From assembly GCF_003850245.1 (NCBI RefSeq), contig NZ_CP031015.1, positions 2,914,001-2,978,000 of the forward strand: DNA of 64,000 nucleotides, in the 5' to 3' direction. Within the stretch, counting starts at the first letter, position 1. Every line of letters starts with the position of its first letter. The DNA comes from Microbacterium sp. ABRD28 (GTDB lineage: Bacteria; Actinomycetota; Actinomycetes; Actinomycetales; Microbacteriaceae). Positions 8,396-17,078 of this stretch are shown piece by piece. Under the pieces are notes generated by a model that worked only from the letters and a program-made list of their open reading frames with translations, was not told the DNA's origin and searched no databases. The translations under genes and the position numbers were made by a program.

Positions 8396-9478
8396 GTGCC
8401 TCGTCTGTCTCCGCGCCTGTTCGACCCCATCACCGTCGGCGGCCTGACCGTTCCCCATCGTCTCTGGGTCGCTCCCATGTGCCAGTACTCCTCGGTCGAC
8501 GGCATGCCCGGCGAATGGCATCTGGTCCACCTCGGCTCGTTCGCCATCGGGCGCGCCGGCCTCATCATGACCGAGGCCGCGGCGGTCTCGCCCATCGGAC
8601 GCATCACGCCCGACGACGCGGGCATCTGGAACGACGACCACACCGCCGGATGGCGGCGTGTGGTCGATTTCGTCCACGGCATGGACGGCCTGATCGGCAT
8701 CCAGCTGTCGCACGCCGGGCGGAAGGCCTCGACCTATCCCCCGACGCGAGGGCGCGGATCGGTGCCGGCGTCCGAGGGCGGGTGGACCACGGTCGGGCCG
8801 TCAGCGGTCGCGTGGGGACCGTTCACGCCGCCGGTCGAACTCGACCGCGAGGGGATCGCGCGCATCGTCGCGGAGTTCGGCGATGCCGCTGCGCGATCGG
8901 TGGAGGCCGGCTTCGACCTCGTCGAGATCCATGCGGCGCACGGATACCTGCTGGGCCAGTTCCTGTCCCCCACCTCCAACCTCCGCACCGATGAGTACGG
9001 CGGCGACGTCGCGGGGCGCTCGCGCATCGTGCGCGAGGTCGTCGAGGCCGTGCGTGCGCGCGTTCCGTCCGAGATGCCCGTGGTGCTGCGCGTGTCGGCG
9101 TCGGAGTGGGTGCCGGGCGGGGTCACCGTCGACGACACCATCGCTGCGCTCCACCTGATCGAGGGTGTCGACCTCGTGAGCGTGTCCTCCGGGGGGAACA
9201 ATCCCGACCAGGCCATCCCCTCCGGGCCCGGTTACCAGCAGCCGCTCTCGCGCGCCGTACGCGCCGCGATCGACGCTCCGGTCGGTGTGGCGGGCCTGAT
9301 CACCACCCCCGAGCAGGCCGAGGCGGCGCTCGGGGCGGAAGACACCGACGTCGTCTACGTCGCCCGGCAGTTCCTGCGCGAGCCGACGTTCGCCCTGCGC
9401 GCGGCGGCGGCGCTCGGCGGTGAGCTGGCGTGGCCGTGGCAGTACAACCGCGCGAAGTACGTCGAGAGCATCCCCTGA
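8396..9478 (+). CDS. Old Yellow Enzyme-family NADH:flavin oxidoreductase (YqjM-like)
   Basis: A 360-residue FMN-dependent TIM-barrel ene-reductase. Typical positions are VAPMCQYSS with Cys29, as in the thermophilic/YqjM subclass, QLSHAGRKA with His106, EIHAAHGYLLGQFLSPTSNLRTDEYGG with His179 and His182 for substrate binding, and the FMN phosphate region near VGVAGLITTPEQAEAAL. It would reduce an activated C=C bond of an enone- or enoate-type intermediate with NAD(P)H. The start is GTG, 7 nt after AAGGA. It follows the IclR gene on the same strand and converges on the [2Fe-2S] gene. I see no tandem operator in the 58-bp upstream gap. Confidence 0.92.
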   Translation: MPRLSPRLFDPITVGGLTVPHRLWVAPMCQYSSVDGMPGEWHLVHLGSFAIGRAGLIMTEAAAVSPIGRITPDDAGIWNDDHTAGWRRVVDFVHGMDGLIGIQLSHAGRKASTYPPTRGRGSVPASEGGWTTVGPSAVAWGPFTPPVELDREGIARIVAEFGDAAARSVEAGFDLVEIHAAHGYLLGQFLSPTSNLRTDEYGGDVAGRSRIVREVVEAVRARVPSEMPVVLRVSASEWVPGGVTVDDTIAALHLIEGVDLVSVSSGGNNPDQAIPSGPGYQQPLSRAVRAAIDAPVGVAGLITTPEQAEAALGAEDTDVVYVARQFLREPTFALRAAAALGGELAWPWQYNRAKYVESIP

Positions 9479-9515
9479 GCCGCGACCCGTCCCGCCTCGC
9501 GCCGACCGCGGAGGG

Positions 9516-9839
9516 TCAGTGGGCGATGTCGGGCTCCGGCTCGCCGGCACCGGCTCCCACCTGGTGCTCGACGGTCATCCCTTCGCGCACCCACGTCATG
9601 CAGGTGCGGGTCTGCGGCACTCCGTCGACCACCATCGTGCAGTCGAAGCACACCCCCATGCCGCAGAAGTATCCGCGCGGGGCGCCGCCCTCGGTCAGGC
9701 GCAGGGCCAGCGTCTCGGCGGCCATGACGGCGGCGGCGACGCTCTCACCCTCGTAAGCGGTCACCGCGACGCCGTCCACGACGATGTCGACCGGACGGCC
9801 GCGCTCCAGCCCGTGGCCGGGCAGCCTGCGGCCGCTCAC
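9516..9839 (-). CDS. (2Fe-2S)-binding protein, HcnA-like small subunit
   Basis: About 107 residues with a plant-type ferredoxin motif CGMGVCFDC plus a later TRTC: Cys59, Cys64, Cys67 and Cys80 (C-x4-C-x2-C-x12-C). This is the small subunit found in HcnABC-like flavoprotein dehydrogenases such as opine, D-hydroxyproline or proline dehydrogenases and cyanide synthase. The GTG start overlaps the stop of the DHDPS-family gene (GTGA); the frame stays open far upstream, but there it only shadows that gene. The matching B and C subunits are fused in the 897-residue protein two genes upstream. In the second module the equivalent domain is fused to subunit B. Confidence 0.87.
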   Translation of the reverse strand: MSGRRLPGHGLERGRPVDIVVDGVAVTAYEGESVAAAVMAAETLALRLTEGGAPRGYFCGMGVCFDCTMVVDGVPQTRTCMTWVREGMTVEHQVGAGAGEPEPDIAH

Positions 9840-10780
9840 GCGGTCACCCGATCCGGTGCGAGCAGCCCCTCCTCCTGGAGGATCGATCGCATCGTGCGAA
9901 GGTCGTCGGCGTCGGTGATGGGCAGCCGCGGTCGGCGCACGTGGCCCGCCGGCTGATCCAGCATGTGCATCAGGGCCTTCAGCTGCGCCTGGTACGAGCC
10001 GAACTGCCCCGCCCAACCGCCGGGAAGCCACAGCTTCGGGAACAGACGGTCCGATCGTTCGGCGTGCGCGCGCATCCGATCGACGTCGCCCGCCCAGTGG
10101 TCCTCCCAGAACTGCGGATCCGGTCGGCCGTAGAGCGAACCGCCCCCGACGGTGCCGTCGCCGCCCTCGCTGCGGAGCACCTCGACCCCTCGCGCCGACA
10201 TGTACGGACCGAAGACCCGTACCCGATCGCGCACGCGCCGCGACGTCTCGAAGAACTGATCGGCGTCCGGCGTGGAGTCCTTGATCGCCACGACGGCATC
10301 GACGTCGGCCAGGCGGTCGGCCAGCTCCGTGCCGATGTCGATGCCGGTCCCGTGCGGCCAGTTGTAGACCACCACGGGCGCTCGGAGCGACGCGCCGATC
10401 TCCTCGTACCAGGCGACGACCTCGTTCGGGAAGAGCTTGATGTACGGCGGCGGCGAGACGAGCACGCCGTCGACGCCGGCATCGATCGCATGACGGCCGA
10501 GGGCCTGGACATTGGCGGCGGTGTTCGACGTGCATCCCACCAGAACGCGGAGCCGGCCACGCGCGGCAGCGACCGCGGTCTCGGCAACCTGCCGTCGCTC
10601 GTCCTCGCTCTGCGAGAACCACTCGCCGCAGGTGCCGTTCACGACCACGCCGTGCATGCCGCGGTCGGCGTACTGATCGATCAGCGCGTGGAGGGTGGGC
10701 AGGTCGAGTTCGCCGGTCTCGGTGAAGGGGGTGACGACGGCGGGGTAATAGCCGGCCCAGTCGACATCGTCGCGGTTCAT
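9836..10780 (-). CDS. Dihydrodipicolinate synthase-family lyase/deaminase (module 1)
   Basis: A 314-residue class I aldolase-fold protein of the DapA/NanA family. The Schiff-base lysine is in VVAIKDSTPD (Lys167) and the proton-relay Tyr139 in VVVYNWPHGTG; GTTGE is changed to GTCGEW at about 49-54. ATG follows a GAGGAG site. The changes and the catabolic operon argue against lysine biosynthesis. In hydroxyproline catabolism a member of this family deaminates the cyclic imine made by an HcnABC-like dehydrogenase, and here the gene sits between parts of just such a dehydrogenase. A lyase or deaminase step after amine/imino-acid oxidation is therefore likely, but the substrate is unknown. Confidence 0.85.
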   Translation of the reverse strand: MNRDDVDWAGYYPAVVTPFTETGELDLPTLHALIDQYADRGMHGVVVNGTCGEWFSQSEDERRQVAETAVAAARGRLRVLVGCTSNTAANVQALGRHAIDAGVDGVLVSPPPYIKLFPNEVVAWYEEIGASLRAPVVVYNWPHGTGIDIGTELADRLADVDAVVAIKDSTPDADQFFETSRRVRDRVRVFGPYMSARGVEVLRSEGGDGTVGGGSLYGRPDPQFWEDHWAGDVDRMRAHAERSDRLFPKLWLPGGWAGQFGSYQAQLKALMHMLDQPAGHVRRPRLPITDADDLRTMRSILQEEGLLAPDRVTA

Positions 10781-10805
10781 CAGGCAGTGCTCCTCAGGGT
10801 TGTTG

Positions 10806-13499
10806 TCATCGCGTCGGTGCCGAGGCGATGGTGCGGTCCAGCGAGAACCGGGTCGGGAATCGGGAGGCGGTGCGCGCGGGATCGACGATGGACTCGGCGA
10901 CCTGGCGGGCGTAGATCGGGGAGAAGGTGAAGCCGGTCGAGGCGACACAGGCGTGATAGCCGGGCACCCGCTCGGACTCTCCGACGATCGGCGAGTAGTC
11001 GTCGGTGAAGGCGATGACCCCCGACCACGTGCGCACGACACGGACGTCCTCGAGCTGCGGGACGACGTCGAGGGCCACTCGCAGATTGCCTGCGGCGCTG
11101 CGCCAGGTGGTCGGATAGCGGCGCGGGTAGCCCGTCGCCGGGCTCGGCCACCCGCCGCCGATGATGAACGACCCGTGATGGGTCTGCTTGAGGGTGAGCC
11201 GGCGGCCGATGTGCTGGATCATGGAGGGCAGGAGAGGCCTGCGCGCCTCGGTGACGTTGACGTGCAGACCCTCGCGCCTGATGGGGAAGTCCAGTCCCAC
11301 CATCGCGCCGATCTCGCCCGCCCAGCCGCCTGCGCAGTTGACGATGTGGCGCGCACGGATGACACCGGCGCTCGTCGTCACTCGGAAGCGGAACGAGGAG
11401 TCGGACTCGTCGACCTCGATGGCGAACACCTCGGTGTCCACGCGGAACCGCGCGCCGTGCTCTCGCGCCCTCCGGGCGTACAGCGGCGCGACGATGAGCG
11501 GATTGGCATGACCCTCGAGGTCGCAGTAGGTCGCCCCGAGCACGCGATCGGAGAAGTACGGGGCACGGGCGCGCAGCGCCGCACCTTCGAGCACCTCGGT
11601 GTGGATGCCCGCTTCCTCCTCGAGAAGGTGCTTCTCGTGAAGGAGGGCGAGCTGCTCCGGCGTCTCGGCGACCATCCAGCCGCCGGTCTGATGGAGCCCG
11701 ACATCGGCGCCGAGCTCCTGGGAGAGAGACGTCCACAGCGCATAGGCCTCGACGCTCGCCCGCGCGTCGCTGAGAAGCCGCGACCGATCGGCCTCGGTGC
11801 CCTTCCCAGAGAGCTGATGAATGGCGAGTTGGAAGTGGAAGCTGCCGGCGTTGGTCCCGGATGCTTCGCGGTTGAGCTGGCCGCGATCGAGCAGTTCCAC
11901 CTCGACACCTTCGCGGGCGAGGTAGTAGGCGACGGCCGCACCGGCGATGCCGCCGCCGATGACGAGGACGTCAGTGTCGGTCAGCGGGTCGCGTGGCCGG
12001 CTCGCGAGGTCGCCCGGGGCGAGGTCGGTGCGCTCGGGTTCGACGGGATCGTCTTCCCCCGCCTGGAACAGGCCCGGATCGGCCACGTCGGCATCGGCGA
12101 TCGCGCCGATCGGCACGGGCCGCGCAGGCATTCGCGGGGTGGCCGGCATCACCGTCGCCGGGGCCACGCCCTTCTCCCCCGCGATCAGGGCGGCGATGTG
12201 CCGGCCGCACATCCGGCCCTGGCACGGACCCATGCCCGCACGGGTGAGCGCCTTGACGGCGCTGACGTCGGGTGCTTCGGCGACCGCGGCACGGATCTCG
12301 CCTTCGCGGACGCCCTCGCAACGGCAGACGACGGTGTCGTCCTCGGCGAGGTCGAAGATCCCCTCGCCCACGTGGTACATCCGGGTGGTCGCGCGGGTGA
12401 GCGCCCGGCGCCGGCTGATCCGGCGACGCAGGCCCTCGATCGCCGGGCTGTCGACGGATGTGCCGATGTCCTGCGTCACGGCGAGCGCCGCGAGGCGCCC
12501 CTCGTCGGCGGCCACGGCGGATCCTTCGACGCCCGCGCCGTCACCGGCGACATAGATGCCGGCGACATCGGTGCGGCCGAGGTCGTCGCGGTGCACGACG
12601 GGGCCGCCGAGATCCTCGTCGATGTCGAAACGGCAGCCGACGAGCCGCAAGAGCTCGGCACTGGGGGTGAACCCGTAGCCGATGCAGAGGATGTCGGCCT
12701 CGATGCTCTCCTCGGTACCGGGAAGCACGCGCCACCGCTCGTCCACGCGCGCGTGGACGACGCGTTCGACGCGCCCTTCACCCTCGGCGCGCACGACGAT
12801 GCGCCGATACTTCAGTGGGATCCCGCGACGCAGCAGGGTCGCCTGGTACCGCGCGGCGTCGCCGAGCAGGCCGACGTTGCCCGGGGCGGCGGCGGCGATC
12901 CGGGCGAGGTCGGTGACGGATGGTGCGGGCCCGGCCTCGAGCGCGGTGACGATGTTGGCGCCGTATCCGGCCAGCTGCGCGGGGAAGGCGAGGGCGACCG
13001 GACCGGAGCCTGCGAACACCACCCGGTCTCCCGGGACGAAGGACTGCGTCTTGGCCAGGGTCTGCAGACCGCCGGCGGTGATGACACCGGGGAGATCCCA
13101 GCCGGGGAAGACGACCGGACGGTCGTGCGCTCCCGTCGCGAGGATGACCGCTCGCGCACGGAGCGGAACGACGGCGCCGTCTTCGGGGTGGACCATGGCC
13201 GTCCACCCCGTCTCGGACGGCTCGAGATCCACCACGCTGGAGCGAAGCCGCACCGTCGCCCCCGAGGCCTCGACCTCGTCGATGAGACTCCGACCCTGGC
13301 GGTACTGCTTCCCCATCTCGCGGGCGTTCACCACCTGCATCCCGGGACCCGGCTGCTTGTACACCTGCCCACCGAGGGTCGGACGCTCGTCGATGAGCAC
13401 CGCATCCAGTCCGCGCGTCGCCGCGGTCGCGGCGGCGGCCATGCCGGCCGGACCGCCCCCGATGATCAGGACGTCGTGCACGTGCTCATCGACGGTCAT
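10806..13499 (-). CDS. HcnB-HcnC-type fusion flavoprotein (amine/imino-acid dehydrogenase large subunit)
   Basis: An 897-residue two-enzyme fusion. The N-terminal half is an HcnB-like FAD/NAD(P)-fold oxidoreductase, with GGGPAG at 14-19, a second nucleotide motif VVFAGSGPVAL near 160-170, and a BFD-type [2Fe-2S] site CRCEG...CQGRMC (Cys392, Cys394, Cys426, Cys431). A Pro/Ala/acid-rich linker at about 450-505 leads to a DadA/HcnC-like oxidase with GGGIAG at 515-520 and the C-terminal motif TFSPIYARQVAES. In related systems these are separate alpha and beta subunits passing electrons through FAD, FeS and FMN. It is followed 25 nt later by the DHDPS-family gene and preceded by an amino-acid importer. 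It would oxidise an amino or imino acid imported by that transporter. Confidence 0.9.
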   Translation of the reverse strand: MTVDEHVHDVLIIGGGPAGMAAAATAATRGLDAVLIDERPTLGGQVYKQPGPGMQVVNAREMGKQYRQGRSLIDEVEASGATVRLRSSVVDLEPSETGWTAMVHPEDGAVVPLRARAVILATGAHDRPVVFPGWDLPGVITAGGLQTLAKTQSFVPGDRVVFAGSGPVALAFPAQLAGYGANIVTALEAGPAPSVTDLARIAAAAPGNVGLLGDAARYQATLLRRGIPLKYRRIVVRAEGEGRVERVVHARVDERWRVLPGTEESIEADILCIGYGFTPSAELLRLVGCRFDIDEDLGGPVVHRDDLGRTDVAGIYVAGDGAGVEGSAVAADEGRLAALAVTQDIGTSVDSPAIEGLRRRISRRRALTRATTRMYHVGEGIFDLAEDDTVVCRCEGVREGEIRAAVAEAPDVSAVKALTRAGMGPCQGRMCGRHIAALIAGEKGVAPATVMPATPRMPARPVPIGAIADADVADPGLFQAGEDDPVEPERTDLAPGDLASRPRDPLTDTDVLVIGGGIAGAAVAYYLAREGVEVELLDRGQLNREASGTNAGSFHFQLAIHQLSGKGTEADRSRLLSDARASVEAYALWTSLSQELGADVGLHQTGGWMVAETPEQLALLHEKHLLEEEAGIHTEVLEGAALRARAPYFSDRVLGATYCDLEGHANPLIVAPLYARRAREHGARFRVDTEVFAIEVDESDSSFRFRVTTSAGVIRARHIVNCAGGWAGEIGAMVGLDFPIRREGLHVNVTEARRPLLPSMIQHIGRRLTLKQTHHGSFIIGGGWPSPATGYPRRYPTTWRSAAGNLRVALDVVPQLEDVRVVRTWSGVIAFTDDYSPIVGESERVPGYHACVASTGFTFSPIYARQVAESIVDPARTASRFPTRFSLDRTIASAPTR

Positions 13500-13502
13500 C
13501 GA

Positions 13503-14363
13503 TCAGCAGCCTCCGGGCATCTCGGGCATGGTCGGGGCCATCCACTTCGTGTACAGCTCCTCGAGGGTGCCGTCCTCCTGAGCCTGGCACAGGAATGCAT
13601 CGAGCTGGTCGACCAGAGCGCCGTTGTCCTTCTGCACGCCCCACGCGCCGTAGTAGAGGCTGAGGGGCTCGTCCAGGTCGAGCGCGGTGAGCTGGTCGGG
13701 GTTGGACCGATCGAACTCGGCGAGGATGTAGTCCTCCACGACCACCGCGTCCGCGCGGCCGGTGGCGACTTCGAGAAGCGCCGCGTTCTGGTCGGGGAAG
13801 CCGGCAACGGTCGCATTGGGGAAGGTGTCGCGCACGAGCTGCTCGCCGGTCGAGCCCTGGAGCGCGGTGATGACGACACCTTCCTGGTTGTAGTCCTCGA
13901 GCGTCGACCCGAGCTCCTCGCCGGGCTGAACGCCCAGGATGGTGGCGTAGGGGACATAGCCGCGGCTGAAGTCGATGACCTCTTTGCGCTCGTCGGTGGC
14001 GCCCAGGCCCACCGACACCATGTCGAACTGCCGGGACTGCAGACCCGGGATCAGACCGTTGAAGTCGAGGTTCTGGATGTCCAGTTCCACACCGAGCTCG
14101 TCGGCGAGCGCGTTGAGGAGATCGACGTCGTAGCCCGAGGGGGTATCGCCCTCGAGGAACATCTGCGGCTTGTACTGGAGGTTCATTCCGACCACCAGGG
14201 TTCCCGGGGTCATGAGGCCGATGTCGTCCGCCGGAGCCTCACCGCCGGAATCCGCGTCGGCGCCCGCGTTGCCTCCGCCGCAGGCGGAGAGCACCAGTGC
14301 TGCCGCCGCCAGAGCGGTGATGACGGGAAGGCGCAGCGCCTTCCGGCTGAATCGTGTGTTCAC
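13503..14363 (-). CDS. Polar amino-acid ABC transporter substrate-binding lipoprotein (module 1)
   Basis: About 286 residues of a SBP_bac_3-type binding protein. Start chosen at GTG, giving MNTRFSRKALRL, a hydrophobic signal segment and lipobox LVLSAC (Cys28); a TTG four codons upstream is an alternative. The mature domain has GTLVVGMNLQYKPQMF, PSGYDVDLLNALADELG and DFNGLIPGLQSRQFD, the typical ligand-pocket strands of HisJ/GlnH-like proteins. It lies 52 nt after the permease and 3 nt before the fusion flavoprotein, so import and oxidation are transcribed together. Ligand unknown: a polar amino acid, imino acid or opine. Confidence 0.92.
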   Translation of the reverse strand: MNTRFSRKALRLPVITALAAAALVLSACGGGNAGADADSGGEAPADDIGLMTPGTLVVGMNLQYKPQMFLEGDTPSGYDVDLLNALADELGVELDIQNLDFNGLIPGLQSRQFDMVSVGLGATDERKEVIDFSRGYVPYATILGVQPGEELGSTLEDYNQEGVVITALQGSTGEQLVRDTFPNATVAGFPDQNAALLEVATGRADAVVVEDYILAEFDRSNPDQLTALDLDEPLSLYYGAWGVQKDNGALVDQLDAFLCQAQEDGTLEELYTKWMAPTMPEMPGGC

Positions 14364-14415
14364 AACGGTTTCCAATCGTTCGGATGGGTGGGAGTGCTCG
14401 AAGGGTCGAGAGGGA

Positions 14416-15192
14416 TCATTTGGGGGTGGCGATGACCCCGGTGCCGGGCGTGACGGCCTTCACCCGTGCCGCCAGCGCCTCGATACGTCGCCGCTGGCGG
14501 GCTCGCAGGGCACGGCCGAGGACCCCGAGGGGCGGGCGGACGTACGTGCTCTCGATGAGGCGGAACACCAGATCGATGGCGAAAGCGGCGAGGACGTAGA
14601 TCACGGCAGCGGCGGTGTACAGCACGAACGGCTGGAAACTCGTCGCGACGAGGTTCTGGGTCACCCGCACGACCTCGAGCAACCCGATGACGGTGAAGGT
14701 CGAGGTGTCCTTGACCATGCCGATGAACATGCTGCCGATGTTCGGCAGGGCGATCTTCACCGCCTGCGGGAGCGTGACGGAGAAGAAGATCTGGATCGAC
14801 CGCATTCCCAGCGCCCAACCGGCCTCGGTGTGGCCGCTCGGCACCGCCTGGAGAGCGGAACGGAAGATCTCGGCGAAGAAGGCGCTGTAGAGCAGCGAGA
14901 GGGCGATCACTCCGGCCTCGAAGACCGAGAATCGCACTCCGAGCAGCAGGGCCAGTCCGAAGTACACCCAGATCACGCTCACGAGCGCCGGTACGCCGCG
15001 GAAGATGTTGATGTAGGCCAGGGCGATCCAGGAGAACGGCTTCGGCGCGGAGCGGAGCACCGCGAGCAGGAGACCGAAGACGAGCGAGATGGCCAGGCCC
15101 ACGATCGCCACGGCGAATGCGGTCCACAGGCCGGCAAGGAGCGCCTCGCGGTTCTCCCAGATGAGGCTCCAGTCGTAGTCGGTGATCGACAT
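14416..15192 (-). CDS. Amino-acid ABC transporter permease (module 1)
   Basis: About 258 residues with five or more hydrophobic helices and the HisM/GlnP-type loop EIFRSALQAVPSGHTEAGWALGM (the EAA motif contacting the ATPase) followed by LPQAVKIALPNIGSMFIGMVKDTS. The ATG overlaps the ATPase stop (TGATG); a GTG one codon earlier is equally possible. The basic C-terminal tail RALRARQRRRIEALAARVK is cytoplasmic. A single permease gene implies a homodimeric membrane unit with the adjacent ATPase and binding protein. Confidence 0.93.
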   Translation of the reverse strand: MSITDYDWSLIWENREALLAGLWTAFAVAIVGLAISLVFGLLLAVLRSAPKPFSWIALAYINIFRGVPALVSVIWVYFGLALLLGVRFSVFEAGVIALSLLYSAFFAEIFRSALQAVPSGHTEAGWALGMRSIQIFFSVTLPQAVKIALPNIGSMFIGMVKDTSTFTVIGLLEVVRVTQNLVATSFQPFVLYTAAAVIYVLAAFAIDLVFRLIESTYVRPPLGVLGRALRARQRRRIEALAARVKAVTPGTGVIATPK

Positions 15193-15983
15193 CACATCAC
15201 CGCCCGAAGGAACTCGCGGGCGCGCTCGCTGCGGCAGTTGTCGTAGAACCCGCGCGGTCCGGTCTCCACGATCCGCCCATCCTCCATGAAGACGTTGAGA
15301 TCCCCGATCTCGCGGGCGAATCCGAGCTCGTGGGTGACGACGACCATCGTCATCCCGGTCTCGGCGACTTCTCTCATCGTCTTCAGCACCTCACCCACCA
15401 GTTCCGGGTCGAGGGCCGACGTGGGTTCGTCGAACAGCATGACCTCCGGGTCCAGGGCGAGCGCGCGAGCGATGGCGACGCGCTGCTGCTGTCCGCCGCT
15501 GAGCTCAGCCGGGTAGTTCGCCGCGCGGTCGATCAGGCCCACTCGGCGCAGCGTCACGGCCGCCTTCTCGCGCGCCGCCGACCGACTCATCCCCCGCACC
15601 TTCCGCAGTGGCAGGGCCACGTTGTCGAGGGCGCACAGGTGAGGGAACAGATTGAACTGCTGGAAGACCATTCCCACCCGGCGGCGCAGCGCCAAGCGGC
15701 CGCCGCGCGGTGCCCGGTCACCGGCGAGCCCAGGGCCGAACTCGACCCCGTCGACCTTGAGAGAACCCGAATCGGGGTCGGCGAGCAGGTTGATGCTGCG
15801 CAGGACCGTCGACTTGCCCGACCCGGACGGGCCGAACAGCACGACGTGCTGACCCCGCTCGATCGTGAGGTCGATGTCGAACAGCACCTGCGTCTTGCCG
15901 AAGGATTTGTTGATCTTCTGGAGTTGGATGATCGGGACAGCGTGCGACGTGACCTCGTCCACCGTGGCTGTGCGCGTGCTCAC
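15192..15983 (-). CDS. Amino-acid ABC transporter ATP-binding protein (module 1)
   Basis: About 263 residues of the GlnQ/HisP type: Walker [10 protein letters not shown] (51-59), Q-loop VFQQFNLFPHL, signature LSGGQQQR, Walker [15 protein letters not shown] and switch VTHELGFARE. The start is the GTG whose second and third bases begin the stop of the upstream VOC gene (GTGA overlap); the frame stays open further upstream but there it overlaps the VOC coding region. It powers the importer encoded by the next two genes and is closely similar in design to the module-2 ATPase at 51313-52125. Confidence 0.93.
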   Translation of the reverse strand: MSTRTATVDEVTSHAVPIIQLQKINKSFGKTQVLFDIDLTIERGQHVVLFGPSGSGKSTVLRSINLLADPDSGSLKVDGVEFGPGLAGDRAPRGGRLALRRRVGMVFQQFNLFPHLCALDNVALPLRKVRGMSRSAAREKAAVTLRRVGLIDRAANYPAELSGGQQQRVAIARALALDPEVMLFDEPTSALDPELVGEVLKTMREVAETGMTMVVVTHELGFAREIGDLNVFMEDGRIVETGPRGFYDNCRSERAREFLRAVM

Positions 15984-16942
15984 GCCCGCACCTCCGTGAC
16001 CGACACGTAGAGGTCGTCGGGGTCGCGGAAGTAGGCGTAGCGCCACGAGCGACGGTCATCGAGGGCGATCTCCGCGGGTTCGCCGACGAGCTCGACGCCG
16101 ATCGATCCGAGATGGTCGACGGCGAGGTCGAGGTTGCGCGCACCGATCGCGAATTCGAAGGTGCCGAGGTGCCCCCACTCGCCCCGCATGTCCGGACCGG
16201 CGGGGGTCTGCTCGACGGGCTCGAGCGAGCCGCCGTGCGGGCTCATCAGCATCATCATCCGCTGGCTGGGCGGCTGGCGGCCGACGTCGAGGAACCACTG
16301 ATTCATCGGCTCGTTGATGCCGGCCATGTCGAAGAGCTTCGCGGTGAAGCCGAGCTTGCGGTAGAACTCCTCGGTCCGATCGGCGCTGCCGACGCCGAAG
16401 GCGACGTGATTGACCCCCTGGGGGCCGTCGGGGTAGGGCCAGCCCGCTTCGAGGGATCGCCACTCGATGAACTCGAGTTTGGCCCCGTCGGGGTCTTCGA
16501 CGTACGACAGGCCGCAGTGGGTGTCGTAGGGCTCGAGGACCTGGTCGTTCGGCTCCATCAGGACGCGGTGCCCCGCGGCCACGAGCTTGTCGTGGAACTC
16601 CTCGTAGGACTGCACGTGGATGCAGACCTCGCAGATGCCCGGCTCGCCATACGCGAATCCATCCGGAAGCGGGGGCTGGGGGCGGTCGAGGATCTGGACC
16701 AGCTTGATCCCCGACCGACCCAGCACGGTCGGCTGGCTCGAGCGCAGATAGACCACGCGCGCGCGTGTGCTCGCGTGCCCGGTGAGAGGAGACATCCCGG
16801 GGAGTTCGCCGGTGTAGTCGAAGGCCACGTCGATGAAGCCGAGCTGGGCGTAGAAGGCCAGCGACGCCGCCATGTCGGAGACTCCGACCCCGATGTGGTC
16901 GACCCCCAGCAGCGTTCCGAATCGGAAATCTGTCCCGTGCAT
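15980..16942 (-). CDS. Two-domain VOC (glyoxalase/extradiol-dioxygenase fold) protein
   Basis: About 320 residues with two vicinal-oxygen-chelate domains. The first starts at GVDHIGVGVSDMAASLAFY (His16 a candidate metal ligand) and ends with DPDGAKLEFIEW; the second starts at GVNHVAFGVGSADRTEEFY and ends with FRDPDDLYVSVTE. Such proteins include ring-cleaving dioxygenases, isomerases and epimerases; no specific substrate can be read from the sequence. The ATG follows GGGGAAGAAG and is the first gene of the leftward module-1 operon, directly downstream of the four-copy operator array, so it is probably a pathway enzyme and not a resistance protein. Confidence 0.8.
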   Translation of the reverse strand: MHGTDFRFGTLLGVDHIGVGVSDMAASLAFYAQLGFIDVAFDYTGELPGMSPLTGHASTRARVVYLRSSQPTVLGRSGIKLVQILDRPQPPLPDGFAYGEPGICEVCIHVQSYEEFHDKLVAAGHRVLMEPNDQVLEPYDTHCGLSYVEDPDGAKLEFIEWRSLEAGWPYPDGPQGVNHVAFGVGSADRTEEFYRKLGFTAKLFDMAGINEPMNQWFLDVGRQPPSQRMMMLMSPHGGSLEPVEQTPAGPDMRGEWGHLGTFEFAIGARNLDLAVDHLGSIGVELVGEPAEIALDDRRSWRYAYFRDPDDLYVSVTEVRA

Positions 16943-16974
16943 CTCTTCTTCCCCGGACTGTCGTTGTGGAGTGA

Positions 16975-17049
16975 TGTTTGCACAACGAACACTTGTCCGC
17001 AATACGCACAGAACTGTTCGGATTGCGATACTTCGTTCGCATAACGTAC
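16975..17049. promoter_or_regulatory. Four-copy tandem operator array B
   Basis: Four direct 16-bp copies starting at 16975 (TGTTTGCACAACGAAC), 16994 (TGTCCGCAATACGCAC), 17015 (TGTTCGGATTGCGATA) and 17034 (CGTTCGCATAACGTAC), spaced 19, 21 and 19 bp. They fill most of the 136-bp divergent region between the VOC-led operon and the SDR-led operon, so both directions are probably controlled together. Confidence 0.7.
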
Positions 17050-17078
17050 GTTACTGACAACGAAACAAAGGCAGACAG

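Noticed and set aside
9516..13499. Hydrogen cyanide synthase hcnABC
   Set aside because: The subunits are homologous, but the C subunit is fused to B, an importer and a DHDPS-family gene are in the operon, and HcnABC-like imino-acid dehydrogenases are the commoner explanation.
10800..14435. A 1211-codon open frame on the plus strand across the HcnB-HcnC fusion and binding-protein genes
   Set aside because: It is antisense to genes with clear family motifs, has a composition of repeated Arg/Gly/Asp/Val and no recognisable domain. High GC makes such long antisense frames common.
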